From Corylus avellana (Eukaryota > Streptophyta > Magnoliopsida > Fagales > Betulaceae): a DNA stretch of 64,000 nt. The notes below the pieces were generated by a model that ran no database searches, was not told where the DNA came from, and saw only the letters and a list, made by a program, of their open reading frames with translations. The position numbers and the translations under genes are program-made. Where the stretch lies: positions 29,246,838 to 29,310,837 of the forward strand of contig NC_081542.1 in the NCBI RefSeq assembly GCF_901000735.1, given 5' to 3'. Of this stretch, positions 11,035-23,312 are shown one piece after another; within the stretch, counting starts at the first letter, position 1, and every line of letters starts with the position of its first letter.

Positions 11035-13690
11035 CTATTGTGTTGCTCTGACTTGTGTTGGCTGTGGATGAGGTTGGTGTTGCCCCACTAGCTGTGATGG
11101 CCTAGCCTGCATCAACATCGGCAATACAATTAACACTATGCACACAAATTAGCCTATATGGCCGTCCAATCTACTACAAAACAAACAAAATCGAGGAACT
11201 CACCATTGATTGTAGCCTAGCCGACCTTCTACTTTCCATCTTGATGGAACTCCTACTTTGTCCACTTGAGATGGCAGCTAGTTGGAGTATGTTAGTAGAA
11301 TGCATTGTCTGTGAGGTACCTCCTTGTCACACCATATAATAAAAAAACATTAATATGGAAAACATTAAAAATATCAAATGTCAAACTACCCTAGAATATT
11401 ATATAGATACTCACCTCAGTGTCAGTGTTCGGCTGTGGCTTCTTAACCTTCTTTGGCCATATCTTCCTATTTGGAATCTGTGGTTGTGTGCAACTCCTAA
11501 GGTTGTGGCCCAGCTGATTACAGTTTCTACATCGTACATCATACCCCTTTTGACTCACCTTAACACTTTCATCAGGCTCGTTTTCATCAGCTCCTCTTCT
11601 TCTTACCTTCTTCGGCCTACCTCGTTGTTTTTTGGGTAAATGTAGCAGTGTGGGTTCCTCATCATTGTCAATAGCCCAATCTTTAGGGCTCGGCATCGGC
11701 TCAATGCTATATGCATATGACTTTTTATATGTATCCATTAAGTACCACTCACTTACATACTTCTCTAGAGTTTTCCTATTTTTGTAATTTGCACAACAAG
11801 CATGAGGGCATGGAATCCCATTCTTTTGCCACCTACCACATCCACAGGTTCTTGATTTCAGATTTACAACCCTTCTAGCTTCATGATTGTGGTCAATCTC
11901 AAATGTCAAGTCATTACTCCAATGAGAGATGTAATTCCTAGCCTTTACTTGTTCCTATCTAACTTTTTCACAATCTTAGGGCAAATAATATTGGTTGACG
12001 TTGCTGCATCATTTCTTTTTTGACTAATTCGATTCATCAGTTGCCACCTTATCATCTCCATGCCAGTAAGAATTGGCTGATCTCTAGCTTCAAATACCCA
12101 TGCATTGAAAGTTCCAGTTGTATTATTCAGAAGTATGTCACTGCAACTGTACTCCCTGAAAGCATGCCTTGACCACATCTTTGGATTCACCTTCTCGATA
12201 TAATCATGGGCTGCAGTATCCATTCCTTTTATCACAGACATGTAGTACTTGAATTGATTTTTATTTGCTGCTCGAGCTGCACTCCACAATGCATCCTTGT
12301 ATGCCTTGCCATTGTAACCCTTGTTCTTGAAGTTTGCATACAAATGACTAACACATAACCTGTGCTCCACATCAGGCATCAGATACTCTATGGCTTACAT
12401 CAGTCCTATGTAAGAAGATCACAATTTAATTAACACATGTTATTAACAAAATTTAATTAAATATTCATTCAATTAGGATGTTAGGTTGTTACCTTTTGTT
12501 TGTCGGACATAAATGACCATGAGTGCTCCCTTGGATTCCCAATATCCTCCAACAAAGTATTCAAAAACCATATCCATGTGCCTCTACTTTCAGTCTTGCA
12601 TATAGCATATGCTATTGGGAAGATGTCATCATTCCCATCCTGTGCAATGGCAACATGTAGTTTTCCACCATGCTGACCTTTCATAAAGTAGGCGTCCACA
12701 CAGAGGGGTCGCATCATCCCTAATTTCAGGACTTTTCACACCCTCTTCATTCGGCTGTTTGAATTTACCCTTTCCAGTGTTAACCTCCTTATTAGCTGAT
12801 GATGATACACCCCATGGCTTGAACCACTTCAATGCAGCCTCCCTAGCCACCCGTAGAACTTCTTCATTTTTGGGATTGACATAAATGTCATCCTCCCATC
12901 CATCAGTATCTTCAAAATCAGTTAATGGAAGAGTTGGAACCTCTACTTCATCAGGTTCATCTTCTTCATCTCTATAACATGGAGGCTGCCTGGCTGTGGA
13001 CTGCATCTTCCCCTTTCTCTTCTCCTTGGCAGTTTGCTCAACCTTCTTTTGCTGCTTATTTTGTTTTTATATCTCTTTGACAGTTTGCTCAACATTTTCT
13101 TTTTTTATCTCTTTCATAAGCACCTCTTTATATCCATAATCACCCTCATGATCCACAAACCCATCTCCATGTCCCCCTTCTCCATAACTATTTATCCAAC
13201 CATCTGGAGCTTCAACAATAGCCCAATTATGTTCGTCAACTCGAACTCCATCTTCTTCTACAATTCAATCTTTTTTTTCTTCAACTTCTCCAACTCCATC
13301 TTTTTCACCTTCTTCTCCATCTCTTGTTCTTGTATAACCATATGGAACTTCAACAATGGTCCAACTATGCTCACCAACTAGAACTTCATCTTCTTCTACA
13401 ACTCCATCTGTTTTTTCTTTAAAATATCCATCTCCTTTTTCACCAAGTTTTGCATGTCCATGATCTACAAACACATGAAAGTTTTTGGCCTTATACTCAA
13501 ACACCCTAAACATCTCTTGGACATGATTTCTCTTTGTATGTCCATGAATTTCTTCATTATCATCAACCTTGTAATAGAGAGTAGGCACCTTCCCATACTG
13601 ATAACCAAAGTACACTTCCACTAAGTTTGTAATATCTGAGTAACCTAACAAAGAGATATCTAAATCAAGAAAAGTCGTGACTTCCCCCCT
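11035..13690 (-). pseudogene. MuDR-family transposase (MURA) of the 9.0-14.8 kb MULE, decayed
   Basis: Blocks in order on the minus strand: N-terminal MuDR region (13651-13265) with an acidic segment; a stop near 13262; more acidic sequence with an in-frame stop near 13065, then 13006-12720; MULE catalytic start with VDAYFMKGQHGG and DIFPIAYAI (12717-12481); HRLCVSHLYANFK and the NNT-x-x-FN block (12379-11945); SWIM finger CGC...GIPCPHAC and CCHC knuckle C-x2-C-x4-H-x4-C (11909-11414); and two small 3' exons (about 11322-11204 and 11106-11035). About 250 residues expected between the acidic region and VDAYF are missing. The usually conserved Glu in N-x-E-x-FN is Gly (codon 12113-12115). The product cannot be functional as read. 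Exon borders in the 3' part are approximate. Confidence 0.85.
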
Positions 13691-14629
13691 ACATACTTCA
13701 TACGTGGTCTACAAAATGAACTATGACGGTGAATAACGAGATCAATGGATCTTGTAAGTGGTGATCCTATATCAACAAAATAATGGACATGTGAGACACA
13801 TACAGACCTATGTACCAACTCCATCTATCATGCACATTGGCCCCCACCCACATTAACAATAAAGAAGTCTTCAAAAGCAAACAAATTCAAACAATAGCCC
13901 ATTGACAACCAACACAACAACCATATATTAAAGTTTCCAATATGAAAAAAGGTGAGAACTTTATACTTGACTTTGAAACAGACAAAAAGTACTACACTAA
14001 GGGACAACTAAAAAAATAGACAGCCATAAAAGTGATTGCAACGTTTCAAACCCATATGCTAAATAGTTTTAAAAAACACCCCACTGGTCGTGGATTTAGT
14101 TCAACAAAGTAAAAGTATCCCCTATTTTATTCTCTAACATTTTTGCAAAAGTACATATCTTGACCTCTCCGATTTCTTCGAGGTGGTCTCATTTTACTCC
14201 TCCCCTGTACAAGGTCTTCGCCAACGTGCTCAAATCAGGTCCAACCATGCCGCAAGGTCAATTTCCTGCCCAAAATCGACCCACTCCACCCACGATACTC
14301 CACAAACTCCAACCCAAACTCAAACAGACAAAGCCGATACTACTAGTCCACACCCAAACTCAAACTCAAAATGATAATACTTCCAATCGAAAGCAAAATC
14401 GCAATCGCAATCGAGAATCCAACCCTAAATCGCAATCGCTGAACAACAATTTGGGGAAAATACGTTTCTTCTAAACCCTAGGCCGACGACAAACGGGAAA
14501 ATTGGGAGAAAGGGGGAAAATGTCAAATTTTTCAACTTTTTGTTTAATCTCTTCTAACAACGTGGATTTACACGTAATTACCTGCACCATTTAAAAAAAA
14601 TTAATGATGGACGCATGTCGCGATAACAT

Positions 14630-14794
14630 TGGCGATAACGTGAACTTCTGTTAGTTGGGATTGAAGGAAACTAACGGAGGTAGTTATTTCGTCTTTTCTC
14701 ATATGTAAGGTACTAGATTTATCACGTTTTAAAATATAGAGGGGAAAAAATAAAAAAGTGTAAACCGAGGTACCAAAAAAATTATTAATCCTTT
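14630..14794 (-). repeat. MULE right terminal inverted repeat
   Basis: Inverted partner of 9039-9200. It lies upstream of the transposase on the minus strand, so it probably contained that gene's promoter. Confidence 0.85.
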
Positions 14795-16830
14795 AAATAA
14801 TGTAATTTTTTATTTTTATAACTGTGTTGTTTGGATGTGCCTGTTCTACCTCATCTAATTTTTTTTTTTAATAATAAAAAAAAATAAATAAATAAATAAA
14901 TAAAAATGCTAGATAGGGTGCCTTTTTGGAGCCAATCACAGAGACCAAATGAATAGCAAGAGAGGGCAAGGTTGTATCGTAAGAAATCTCATAAATTGGC
15001 TTGATACGAGACAAAAATGATATTAAGTATTGTCGTTTAATCTTCTAACTCAAAAAATGTAGGACCTTATGGTTTATTATTATCATTTTCCAAAAGATTG
15101 ATTTTATACTCCATCCTTTTATCCCCTTTTATTTTGCTAAAACTAGTATGGCATGGGGGACTATTGAATTTGGTGCATCAAAATAGTTTGTTGGTTGGAG
15201 AGATCACGCCATATAAGCTCGTGAAAGATGAAATAGAAATTAAAGGATAGAGTATAGAGTTACTATTTCCAAAATGCTGCCACTTTTTTTTTCCTCCCAT
15301 TTCACTATCATGCTTTACTTCAGTCAAATTACTTATATAATACAAGCTTAATAAAATAAAATGCTTGAGTAGTAATATCCAATGAATTTCCAAGTAGTCC
15401 ACATTACTATATTATCATTATATTATTAAATACCTCACTCTTAAATCAATTATATGAATATTTAAGAGATACAATAAAATTACAAAAATATATATAAAAA
15501 AAAAAATAGAAATTTGTTTTTCTTAGCCCATCTATAAAAATCACATTCCTTAGTAAACAATAAATAAATAATGATTAAAAACTAAAAACAAAGAAATATG
15601 GGTAGGATTAAAGCTACCTTAGGTATCCCTTTTTGTAATCTTGCACAACTTATTAACTTTTTATTGAGTTAATATTTTATTAAACTCACTATTGGATTAG
15701 ATATGGTCGTACATGTTAGATTTCAACTCACTAAATGTCACTTATTATTTAATCTCAAGCTCAAAACACAAGTATTAAGAATATCTGAATATGATATTTT
15801 GACATTGGTTAGATAACATATATTTTCAACCATCCAGATATTTCAAACTATCAGCTTGGTATGCGGAATACTCTTAAAATAAAATGACTATTCTTATGAC
15901 ATAAGCATTCATTTGTTTGATTGCATATTATGCGTGTGAATAATCATTTTTAATATTTATTTAGGAGAATAACTATTCATCAAAAATAGAGAGAGTGGGG
16001 AAGAGTGGGTTTTCAAAAAACACTTTTTTTTCTTTTTTTTTTACACAAACATTTTGAAAAAAAAAAAAAAAAAAATCATGTTAAGTAGGTCATCCTAGCT
16101 CAACACCAGGGATCTTTCAAAAAAAAAAACAACATCAGGGTGGTGGCATCACCTTTGAAGCCCCTCAAGGTGGCCACGGTCATCCCAAGGGTCATCCTTG
16201 GTGATCTTGTCACCGAGAGGGGTCGCATCACCCCTAATGTTCTGTTAGGCCTAAGGTGGCCACCAAATAATACCTCACAATGTTTTTAAAAAATATTATT
16301 ATTATTATTATTGTTGTTATTATTATTATTTTATAAATCTTAAGTATTTAAAGATTTTTGATTCAATATTAACAAGAGAACAATGGTTTTTTTTTTTTTT
16401 CCTGAGTTGAGAACAATGTGTTATCAACTTATCATCAAACTAAATAATATGAATGGTCATTCCATTCCAACTACTTAAATTCTCAATAATTTTTTTTTTC
16501 TTTTTATGAACTCAATAATAACTATTTTTAACTTGTCCATTAAGATTCTGTAAGACAATGGTATGTCTGACAAATATTCATAAAAAAAAATTAAAAAATA
16601 AAAAATCTGGGAAAATGAAAATGATTAAGCTATATATATATATATATACCCCAAAAAAATATAGTATAGCTAATTAACAATGACCAAATAGCAGAGAATA
16701 GCGCAAAATAAGCCAATAACAGTCCGAGGAGGCAAAGAGAAAGCTGTCCTTTGCCACTCTCGAAGGGTCCGTCCATAGCCGCCCCAGCTACTCTTCCTCC
16801 TCCTCTGCATGATCGTGAACAAGCCCACCT
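14795..16830. other. AT-rich intergenic DNA
   Basis: No gene seen. It holds several poly-A/T runs (about 14850-14905, 16020-16078, 16390-16402), an (ATT)n patch near 16298-16332, and a (TA)n tract at about 16630-16648. A GC-richer island at 16130-16265 has repeated GGTGGCC/CACC motifs of the kind found in dispersed plant repeats. Confidence 0.45.
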
Positions 16831-16837
16831 TATAAAT
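16831..16837 (+). promoter_or_regulatory. Candidate TATA box of the FNR gene
   Basis: TATAAAT lies 89 bp before the ATG, placing a start site near 16862 and giving a leader of roughly 58 bases. Position is plausible but unproven; TATTTATA at 16843-16850 is an alternative. Confidence 0.4.
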
Positions 16838-16919
16838 TTCACTATTTATACTAAATACTTCTAATCCCTCAGGTTTCATCCAAACCCCAACTCTCCAAAT
16901 CTTTCTTGATCTCGTCTTC

Positions 16920-19900
16920 ATGGCTCAATTGGCCGCATCTCAGGTTGACCCATTTCTCTCATTTTGCGTATCTTGATCCTCACCCTCTGTTTAGCTGCCG
17001 AGAAGCCGCAGGAAAATAAAAGAAAGTTTGACTCTTGTACTTCATGTCTGTTCATGGTCTAAGTGGGGACTGTGTCATGAGGAATATGAGATTCAAAATT
17101 GTCTCGGCTGCCAAAAAGAGGATGTTTGCTTTGCTTTTGAATTTTATTTCTTTACTGATGTTTTGGGTATATGGGTTTGCTTTCAGGTTGCAGTGAGTGT
17201 TCCTGTTGGAAGCGAGTTGTCCACCAGGAGATCTGTATTTAAGGTTTTCTAATTTATTTAATTGTCTGATTGATTTTGTGCTTAAAATGTTTACAGTTCT
17301 AAATACTTAAATTAAGTGGTCAAGTATTTTTCTTCGTTCTGTGGTTGGTTATCTTATGGATCGTAAAATTTAAGGGTTTGTTTGGTTACTTTTCTACAAA
17401 ATGTGGTTTTCATAGTCTTGGAAAATTTTGAAATAATATCTTACAGTTCTCATTTCAGATTCAGATATTAGTTGCCAGTTGGGCTTAACAATCTTTAAAG
17501 TTCATGAACAGAAAAATTTGTACTTATCATACATTTCAAGCCATTTAAGCTAAAAGATTGAAATCCAAATCCTTCTCTTCAAGTACTTCCTTCCAATGAA
17601 CCAATAAAGAAATTGTGGAAGTTCGTGTAAATGTAATTTTCTTGTTAGCTTTTTTTACTTTTCAGAGTTTGTAGAGTGGAGGTTGAGTTCTGATACCTAA
17701 CTTTGTGATGGCTTTCTATCACTTCCCAGATTTTTATCTCAATTTTAGGAGCACTAGTTTTGGTTTGCTTTATTGCGGTAGGATCAGATTATTCTAATGA
17801 ATGGTAATTCAATGACTCGGTAGCTTTTTTCCAGTTCTTTAGAAACTGAAATAATCTTGATGAGTTATAAAAACCGATTGTGTCTTTTCCTTTAGCTTTG
17901 AGGAATAGTGTAAAAAAGCAAAAACCAGTTACTTTTCCTTGGCGATAATGATCCCTGCAACAAGCTTTGATCAAAGCGATTGACAATGTGCCGTTTTCTT
18001 CTAGTGTGGTTTTACAGAAGTCTCACATCACAATCTAAATGTGGTTTTCATATTTTTGTTGGTATCTTTACCTATGACTCCTGCTAAGAATTCACCCCAC
18101 CACCTCAAAAAAGAGAGAGAGAGAGAGAGAGAATAGAAGTCGCCATTATAGGTTTTAGTATACCCACGTGAAAGAAGCTTATGGATTTGAGGTTGCATTC
18201 TGTGATTTGACTTCTCATTCTGCGTGTTGTCATCAATACCTCAGTATGTATGTATATATAGTTTTGTTTAGTCATTTACATGATTCTTTGGGACAAAGAA
18301 ATATGATATAATTAGTACTGTTCAGGTTTACTTTATCATTATATACAAGTTGACCTTCTCTGCATTGTGTATGGTTGATGATTTATCAATCCAACAGCTC
18401 TTCATTTTTTTTGCAGACACATAGCATAGCTTTTCATGACAAACCACAGGCAGCTTTCTTGTCCTTGGACTTAAAAACAAAGAATGCATGGTTCAGAAAT
18501 CGACAGATAATATGCCAATCAGTGCAACAAGCTAGCGTACCTAAAGTTGCTGTTTCCCCTTTAAACCTTGAAGATGCTGAAGAGCCCCCACTAAATACAT
18601 ACAAGCCTAAGGAACCTTATACAGCAACCATTGTTTCTGTTGAGAGGCTTGTGGGCCCAAAAGCTCCTGGAGAGACTTGCCATCTTGTGATTGATCATGG
18701 TGGCAATGTTCCGTACTGGGAAGGACAGAGTTATGGTGTAATTCCTCCTGTAAGTGACTAGTTATGTTGTCGTTACCCTCTTCTATTGTGCTTCTCTAGA
18801 GTTTCCGGTTCTCTTTGGAAGCTTATTATGATTAAGACATTATATTGTAAATGCTGTTGTGATGTTCCCTCGTTTCTGTCCTTGCCTATGAATCTCTGAT
18901 GCTACTGGCTCGGATTAAGGAAATCAAACTAATGATGATCTAGTTTTGATGTTCAGTTCCATTTGATGGAGCTTCTCCACTCATATCTTTATCCAGATAT
19001 TTATGAAATATGTTCATGCCATGCTAATAGTTGTATATCTGAACAAAAAATATACCATTGTAATACTTAAATAATCATTTCCATGTGTTGCAGGGTGAAA
19101 ACCCAAAGAAACCAGGGAATCCCAACAATGTTCGTCTATATTCAATTGCCTCGACTAGGTATGGAGACTATTTCGATGGAAAGACAGCCAGCTTATGCGT
19201 CCGTCGTGCTGTTTATTATGACCCTGATACCGGAAAGGAGGATCCGTCCAAGAATGGTGTATGCAGCAATTTTTTATGCAACTCAAAGCCTGGAGATAAA
19301 ATTAAGATCACAGGTAAGGCTTACTTTACATAAAAGATGAATAAATTTGATGTTTTTGAACCTTTCCCACACACATTGTCAAGGATCACATCACTTGCTT
19401 GCAGTTTCTTTTATAATTTAACTTTTTCGTCTCTACTGATTTGTTGGTTGGATCTAGCTTATAAATGTAACTACCCTATTGACATCAAGTAAGAAACTAG
19501 ATTGCAAGTTTCTAGTCGAACATTGTAAAGGAATAGTGTTGGTTGTTTAGAATGTGAATAGTACTGATTGTGGCCGCTACTTTAAATTGTCAATTGGGTT
19601 ATTTTGTCTATGTGCAATAAACTAAAAATAAGGCAGTTTAATATTTTTATATGGGTTCTATGGGTTGGGGTTCTTATTATTGATTACCTGTTGTTCCCAC
19701 CCAATTCTGGCACTAAGCGAGTACAATTTGAAGAGATCGGAAAGTGTGGCTAAATTGGTTTTCTATATGATCAACATAATTCTTTTTAGAGGATAGATAA
19801 TTTTTTTCTTATGTGATTAATGATTCTTTGGTGTTGCTTTATCATGGATTTTCACTCTTATTTTGGTCTAGACTTGTTTCTTATCTGCTCTTTTTTTGAA

Positions 19901-20411
19901 TTATATGGAAGGTCCCTCTGGCAAGATAATGCTTTTGCCTGAAGACAACCCAAATGCCACCCACATAATGATTGCCACTGGAACTGGTGTTGCTCCATTC
20001 AGAGGCTATCTTCGTCGTATGTTCATGGAGTCTGTCCCCACGTTCAAGTTCAATGGTCTTGCATGGCTGTTCCTTGGTGTGGCCAATACTGACAGTCTCC
20101 TCTATGACGATGAATTTACAAAGTATCTTAAGGACTACCCGGAGAACTTCCGCTACGACCGGGCCCTTAGTAGAGAGCAAAAGAGTAAAAATGGAGGCAA
20201 GATGTACGTTCAGGATAAGATTGAGGAATACAGTGATGAAATCTTCCAACTTTTGGATGGTGGTGCCCACATTTATTTCTGTGGTCTGAAGGGAATGATG
20301 CCTGGGATCCAAGAAACGCTTAAGAGGGTTGCAGAACAAAGAGGGGAGAGTTGGGAAGAGAAGCTCTCACAACTCAAAAAGAACAAACAATGGCATGTTG
20401 AAGTCTACTGA
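16920..20411 (+). CDS. RFNR: Ferredoxin-NADP+ reductase, root-type plastid isozyme
   Basis: FAD enzyme (EC 1.18.1.2). The root form mainly runs NADPH to ferredoxin in non-green plastids, feeding nitrite reductase and other ferredoxin users. Coding exons are 16920-16943, 17187-17243, 18417-18749, 19094-19313 and 19912-20411. All have GT-AG borders with matching phase and give 377 residues, the usual length. Residues 1 to about 60 look like a plastid transit peptide. The FAD site RLYSIAS is at 152-158, and CVRRAVYY (173-180) and GVCSNFL (193-199) follow. The NADP(H) loop [16 protein letters not shown] starts at 232, [11 protein letters not shown] at 334, and the C-terminus is VEVY with the stacking Tyr377. 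The root-type call rests on the wording of the core ([35 protein letters not shown]). Intact, no lesions seen. Confidence 0.95.
18112..18132 (+). repeat. (GA)n microsatellite in FNR intron 2
   Basis: About ten GA units inside the 1.2-kb second intron, away from its splice sites. Confidence 0.9.
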
Positions 20412-22375
20412 TTACTGATTGATGCTGTTGATACCTGTTTGATGAAAATTGCATCACCCACTTGCTGTTAGGTGATTGGCCTTTTTCAAATTGTTCAGCT
20501 TTTTAGGTAAGAGCTTTGAGTAGCAGTTATCATTAATCTATCATTAAAAACCAAATAAGACAAGTTAGGTTTTCTTGGTTAATACAAATTAAGAACCCCT
20601 TTTGATTGGTGATCTTTAAGATTCTTGTCGCCTGAGTCATTTTGAAGTTTTGGCAAGTGCCAAAAGATGCTGTATTTTGTCAGCTATGCATGATGGTTTT
20701 TACTTTTTAGAAAGAATAATGGTTGAGAAAGCCCCTACTAAACCTTCCCAGGCAGCCAAATCCAACACATGCCCATTCAAATGTAGGTTTGTGGAAAGTC
20801 TTTAACACTATCATTTTATTTTTAACTTTGTTTTCAGGAATTTGCTTTTGTTATTCCTTTTTGTGTTCTTTTGATATTGGGTCGAGCATAAATAGTTTAA
20901 AGTATATTCTGTGTTTGAGATTGAAAGGCCAAGATGAAGGATGGCAGATATCCAAAAGGCTATCTCCCGTACTCCTAACTTATTAAGTACTTTTAAGTTG
21001 AAAATAGAGCACATAAGTAGGGCCAATAATTTTTGACACGACCTATGAATCTAATATGAACATAATATGAAATTAACCATAACGGTTATGGTTTAGTAAA
21101 ATATAACTCAAGTCAAATCGAATTGACCTGATTAGACATGATTAATCAATAATTCATTTTTATGTTCAATTATTGAAAATTATTGTGCCAGTATATATAT
21201 ATTGGGTATAAATAGCATTTTTATACTCAATAATTGAGAATTTGTTAATTAAATTGGCTATGTGGGTCAGGTTAACCCAATACGACATGTTTATTACATT
21301 AGTTATGGAGGCAGGGTGGGTCACCGGCGTATTTAAATGAGTTATATTAAGGTTAAGTGGTTTGACCCGTTTAATTAACTGAGTCGAGTTTGAATAACCC
21401 ATATAATTTTATACTCATACTTCAATACAATCCGACTTCGACATGCCGACATGCCAACACGAACTGCCACCTTTACAACAATGTGGAAATGAAAATGCTG
21501 TCTGCAATGCAGGATTTTGAAGGTTACCGTGTGGTCACTGCCAAATAACCAACGAAGTTACCAATTTGTTTGCATATAAGCTTGAAACTTGAAAGCCCCC
21601 GATCCTCTGAGCCCAATTGTTTTAGAAAGGGCGTTGTTGTTTAAGTTATTCTTACTACATTAAGAAGTTGCTAAACATGGACATCAGAATTTTACCTTAG
21701 TGAGTTATGCTGTAAATTTGAAATGATATGTTCATTGGGGGCTAGGATTACTTCGGGTGTCAAGTATTAGGTATAATCTGTGTAAAGCTTATCTAAGATT
21801 ACATTAGGAAATAGAGCTTTTATCTACAAAATAAAAAAAATAACAAATAAAAAGCTTGAAAGAACTTTTTTTTTTAATAAAAAAAAAAAAAAAAAGCTTC
21901 ATTTTCAAGTTTCTCCCAAAATGCAATTTTAAGCTTTTTTAAGCAAAAACATAAAAATCAAATATATTCATTTTTGTTCGGCACAACTTTTTATGTATTT
22001 AAAATACTTCTTATTCTCCTTACACCAATTGCCTACTATTTCTGTGTATATCTTGCACTATAATTTTTCTTTTGGGTTTATTGTTAGGAGTCCACCCCTT
22101 TTCCAGTGTTTTAATTCTTGTACCCATTCCTCATTTGCTTAGAAAAAAAAAAGCTCTAATTGTATTTCTGAACATCATAATGTTACATTCTATACTTTCA
22201 TTTCTAAACCGATGTAATAGTCAACAATGAACCTACATGATAGGTTGGAGGTCATTGAAAACCCCCCAAAAAAAAAAAACTTTTGCACTCCATATAAAGA
22301 CACAGCTTTTTATACCTAAATTAGCGTTGTGAGTTCTTTAATTTTCTCAATTACTTTTGACATCCAGAAACTAAC
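20412..22375. other. FNR 3' flank and intergenic DNA with a dispersed repeat
   Basis: The FNR 3' UTR should lie in the first few hundred bases. 21024-21475 is a dispersed repeat whose ends read 'AATTTTTGACACGACC' and 'AACACGAACTGCCACC'; a related, shorter copy is at about 56055-56205. Poly-A/T runs occur near 21826-21895. No gene seen. Confidence 0.5.
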
Positions 22376-22803
22376 TATTGGAATATTTTATAAATTAGGT
22401 TTATTGATATTTTCCTTAATATGTTATTTCTCTTTATGATAGAATATTTTTATTCTCCGTTATTATATTTCCATGTAAGATTTATACTCTTCCTTAATTA
22501 GTTTAGGTTTATTTTAGGGTTTCTTGTTCACTACGCATTGTCTCTATATAAATAGAAAGTTATGTAATATTGTTTGATATATTGAAGATACAAGATATAG
22601 CTCATACGTCTCTCTCCGCTTCCGCGTTCTCTTTTCTTTATCTTTCATATTTTAATATTTTTATATTTCATATATATTTCAACATGGTATTAGAGACAAA
22701 GGTCCTGCGATTAAATCTTGACTCCATCAATTCAGCCCCCATTTAAATTAAATATTCTACATGTTGGGCCTCAGCTATTAAAATGGAGTTTGAGCCCACA
22801 CGT

Positions 22804-22901
22804 AAGAGGGAGTGTTAAACTAATGATTAAGTGATTAAATTTACCTCTTCCTATCAGCTTAAACTTTTGAGATAACTGGTAATTTAACATGGTATCAGAG
22901 C
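22804..22901 (+). mobile_element. PPT - 77-bp LTR - PBS module inside the TRIM
   Basis: Purine tract AAGAGGGAG (22804-22812) is followed by a 77-bp segment (22813-22889) with perfect inverted ends TGTTAAA/TTTAACA. TGGTATCAGAGC (22890-22901), the initiator tRNA-Met primer site, follows directly. This is exactly how the 3' end of one small LTR element would run into the PBS of another. Confidence 0.7.
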
Positions 22902-22960
22902 TTATACCATTCTCTTATGATGATCTCCCAATTTTGTTGTGATCCACAGTTTTATTCATT

Positions 22961-23312
22961 GGCGAATCTTGGCACAATGCGGATTAGCGATTCACAGGAT
23001 TTTTAATGGCTAGTTTCTATTTTCCGGCCTCAATGTCAGTTGCGGTTTGACCATTCACTGGATTCTTTTAACGGTTTGTCTTCGTTCTCCGATATTTCGC
23101 CGGTCGTCACTTTCAGCTTTTCTTGTCTTTCTTGTTGGCGAACCTTGGCACAATGTGGTTTGGCCCTTCACAGGATTTAACGGCTAGTTTTCGTGCTCCA
23201 ACCATCATTCTCAGTTGCGGCTTGGCCTTTAACCGGATTCTTTTAGCGACTTGTCTCCGTTCTCCGAAATTTATTTAGCCGTCACTTTCAGCCTTTCTCG
23301 CTAGCATTGCCT
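22961..23312 (+). repeat. 176-bp tandem duplication in the TRIM interior
   Basis: 22961-23136 and 23137-23312 match over most of their length (GGCGAA(T/C)CTTGGCACAATG ... GTCACTTTCAGC) with scattered differences. It is non-coding. Confidence 0.75.

Larger units (their letters stand above)
9039..14794. mobile_element. MULE transposon with long terminal inverted repeats
   Basis: The left end (9039-9200) and right end (14630-14794) are inverted copies over about 160 bp. Shared landmarks are the outer 'GG(G/A)TTAATAA', the 'ACGTGA(C/T)AAATCTAGTACCT' block, and 'ACTACCTCCGTTAGTTTCC'. Between them lie a decayed MuDR transposase on the minus strand (11035-13690) and a GRF-zinc-finger pseudogene on the plus strand (9811-10442). 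The 9-bp flanks (TTTTGAATT left, TTAAATAAT right) do not match clearly, so the target-site duplication has decayed or the ends are off by a base or two. Non-autonomous in its present form. Confidence 0.85.

Noticed and set aside
14160..14474. 104-codon Gln/Asn/Thr-rich plus-strand frame inside the MULE
   Set aside because: It lies opposite the 5' region of the transposase and its composition comes from short CAATCG-type repeats.
19881..20339. 152-codon minus-strand frame
   Set aside because: It is the antisense shadow of the last FNR exon.
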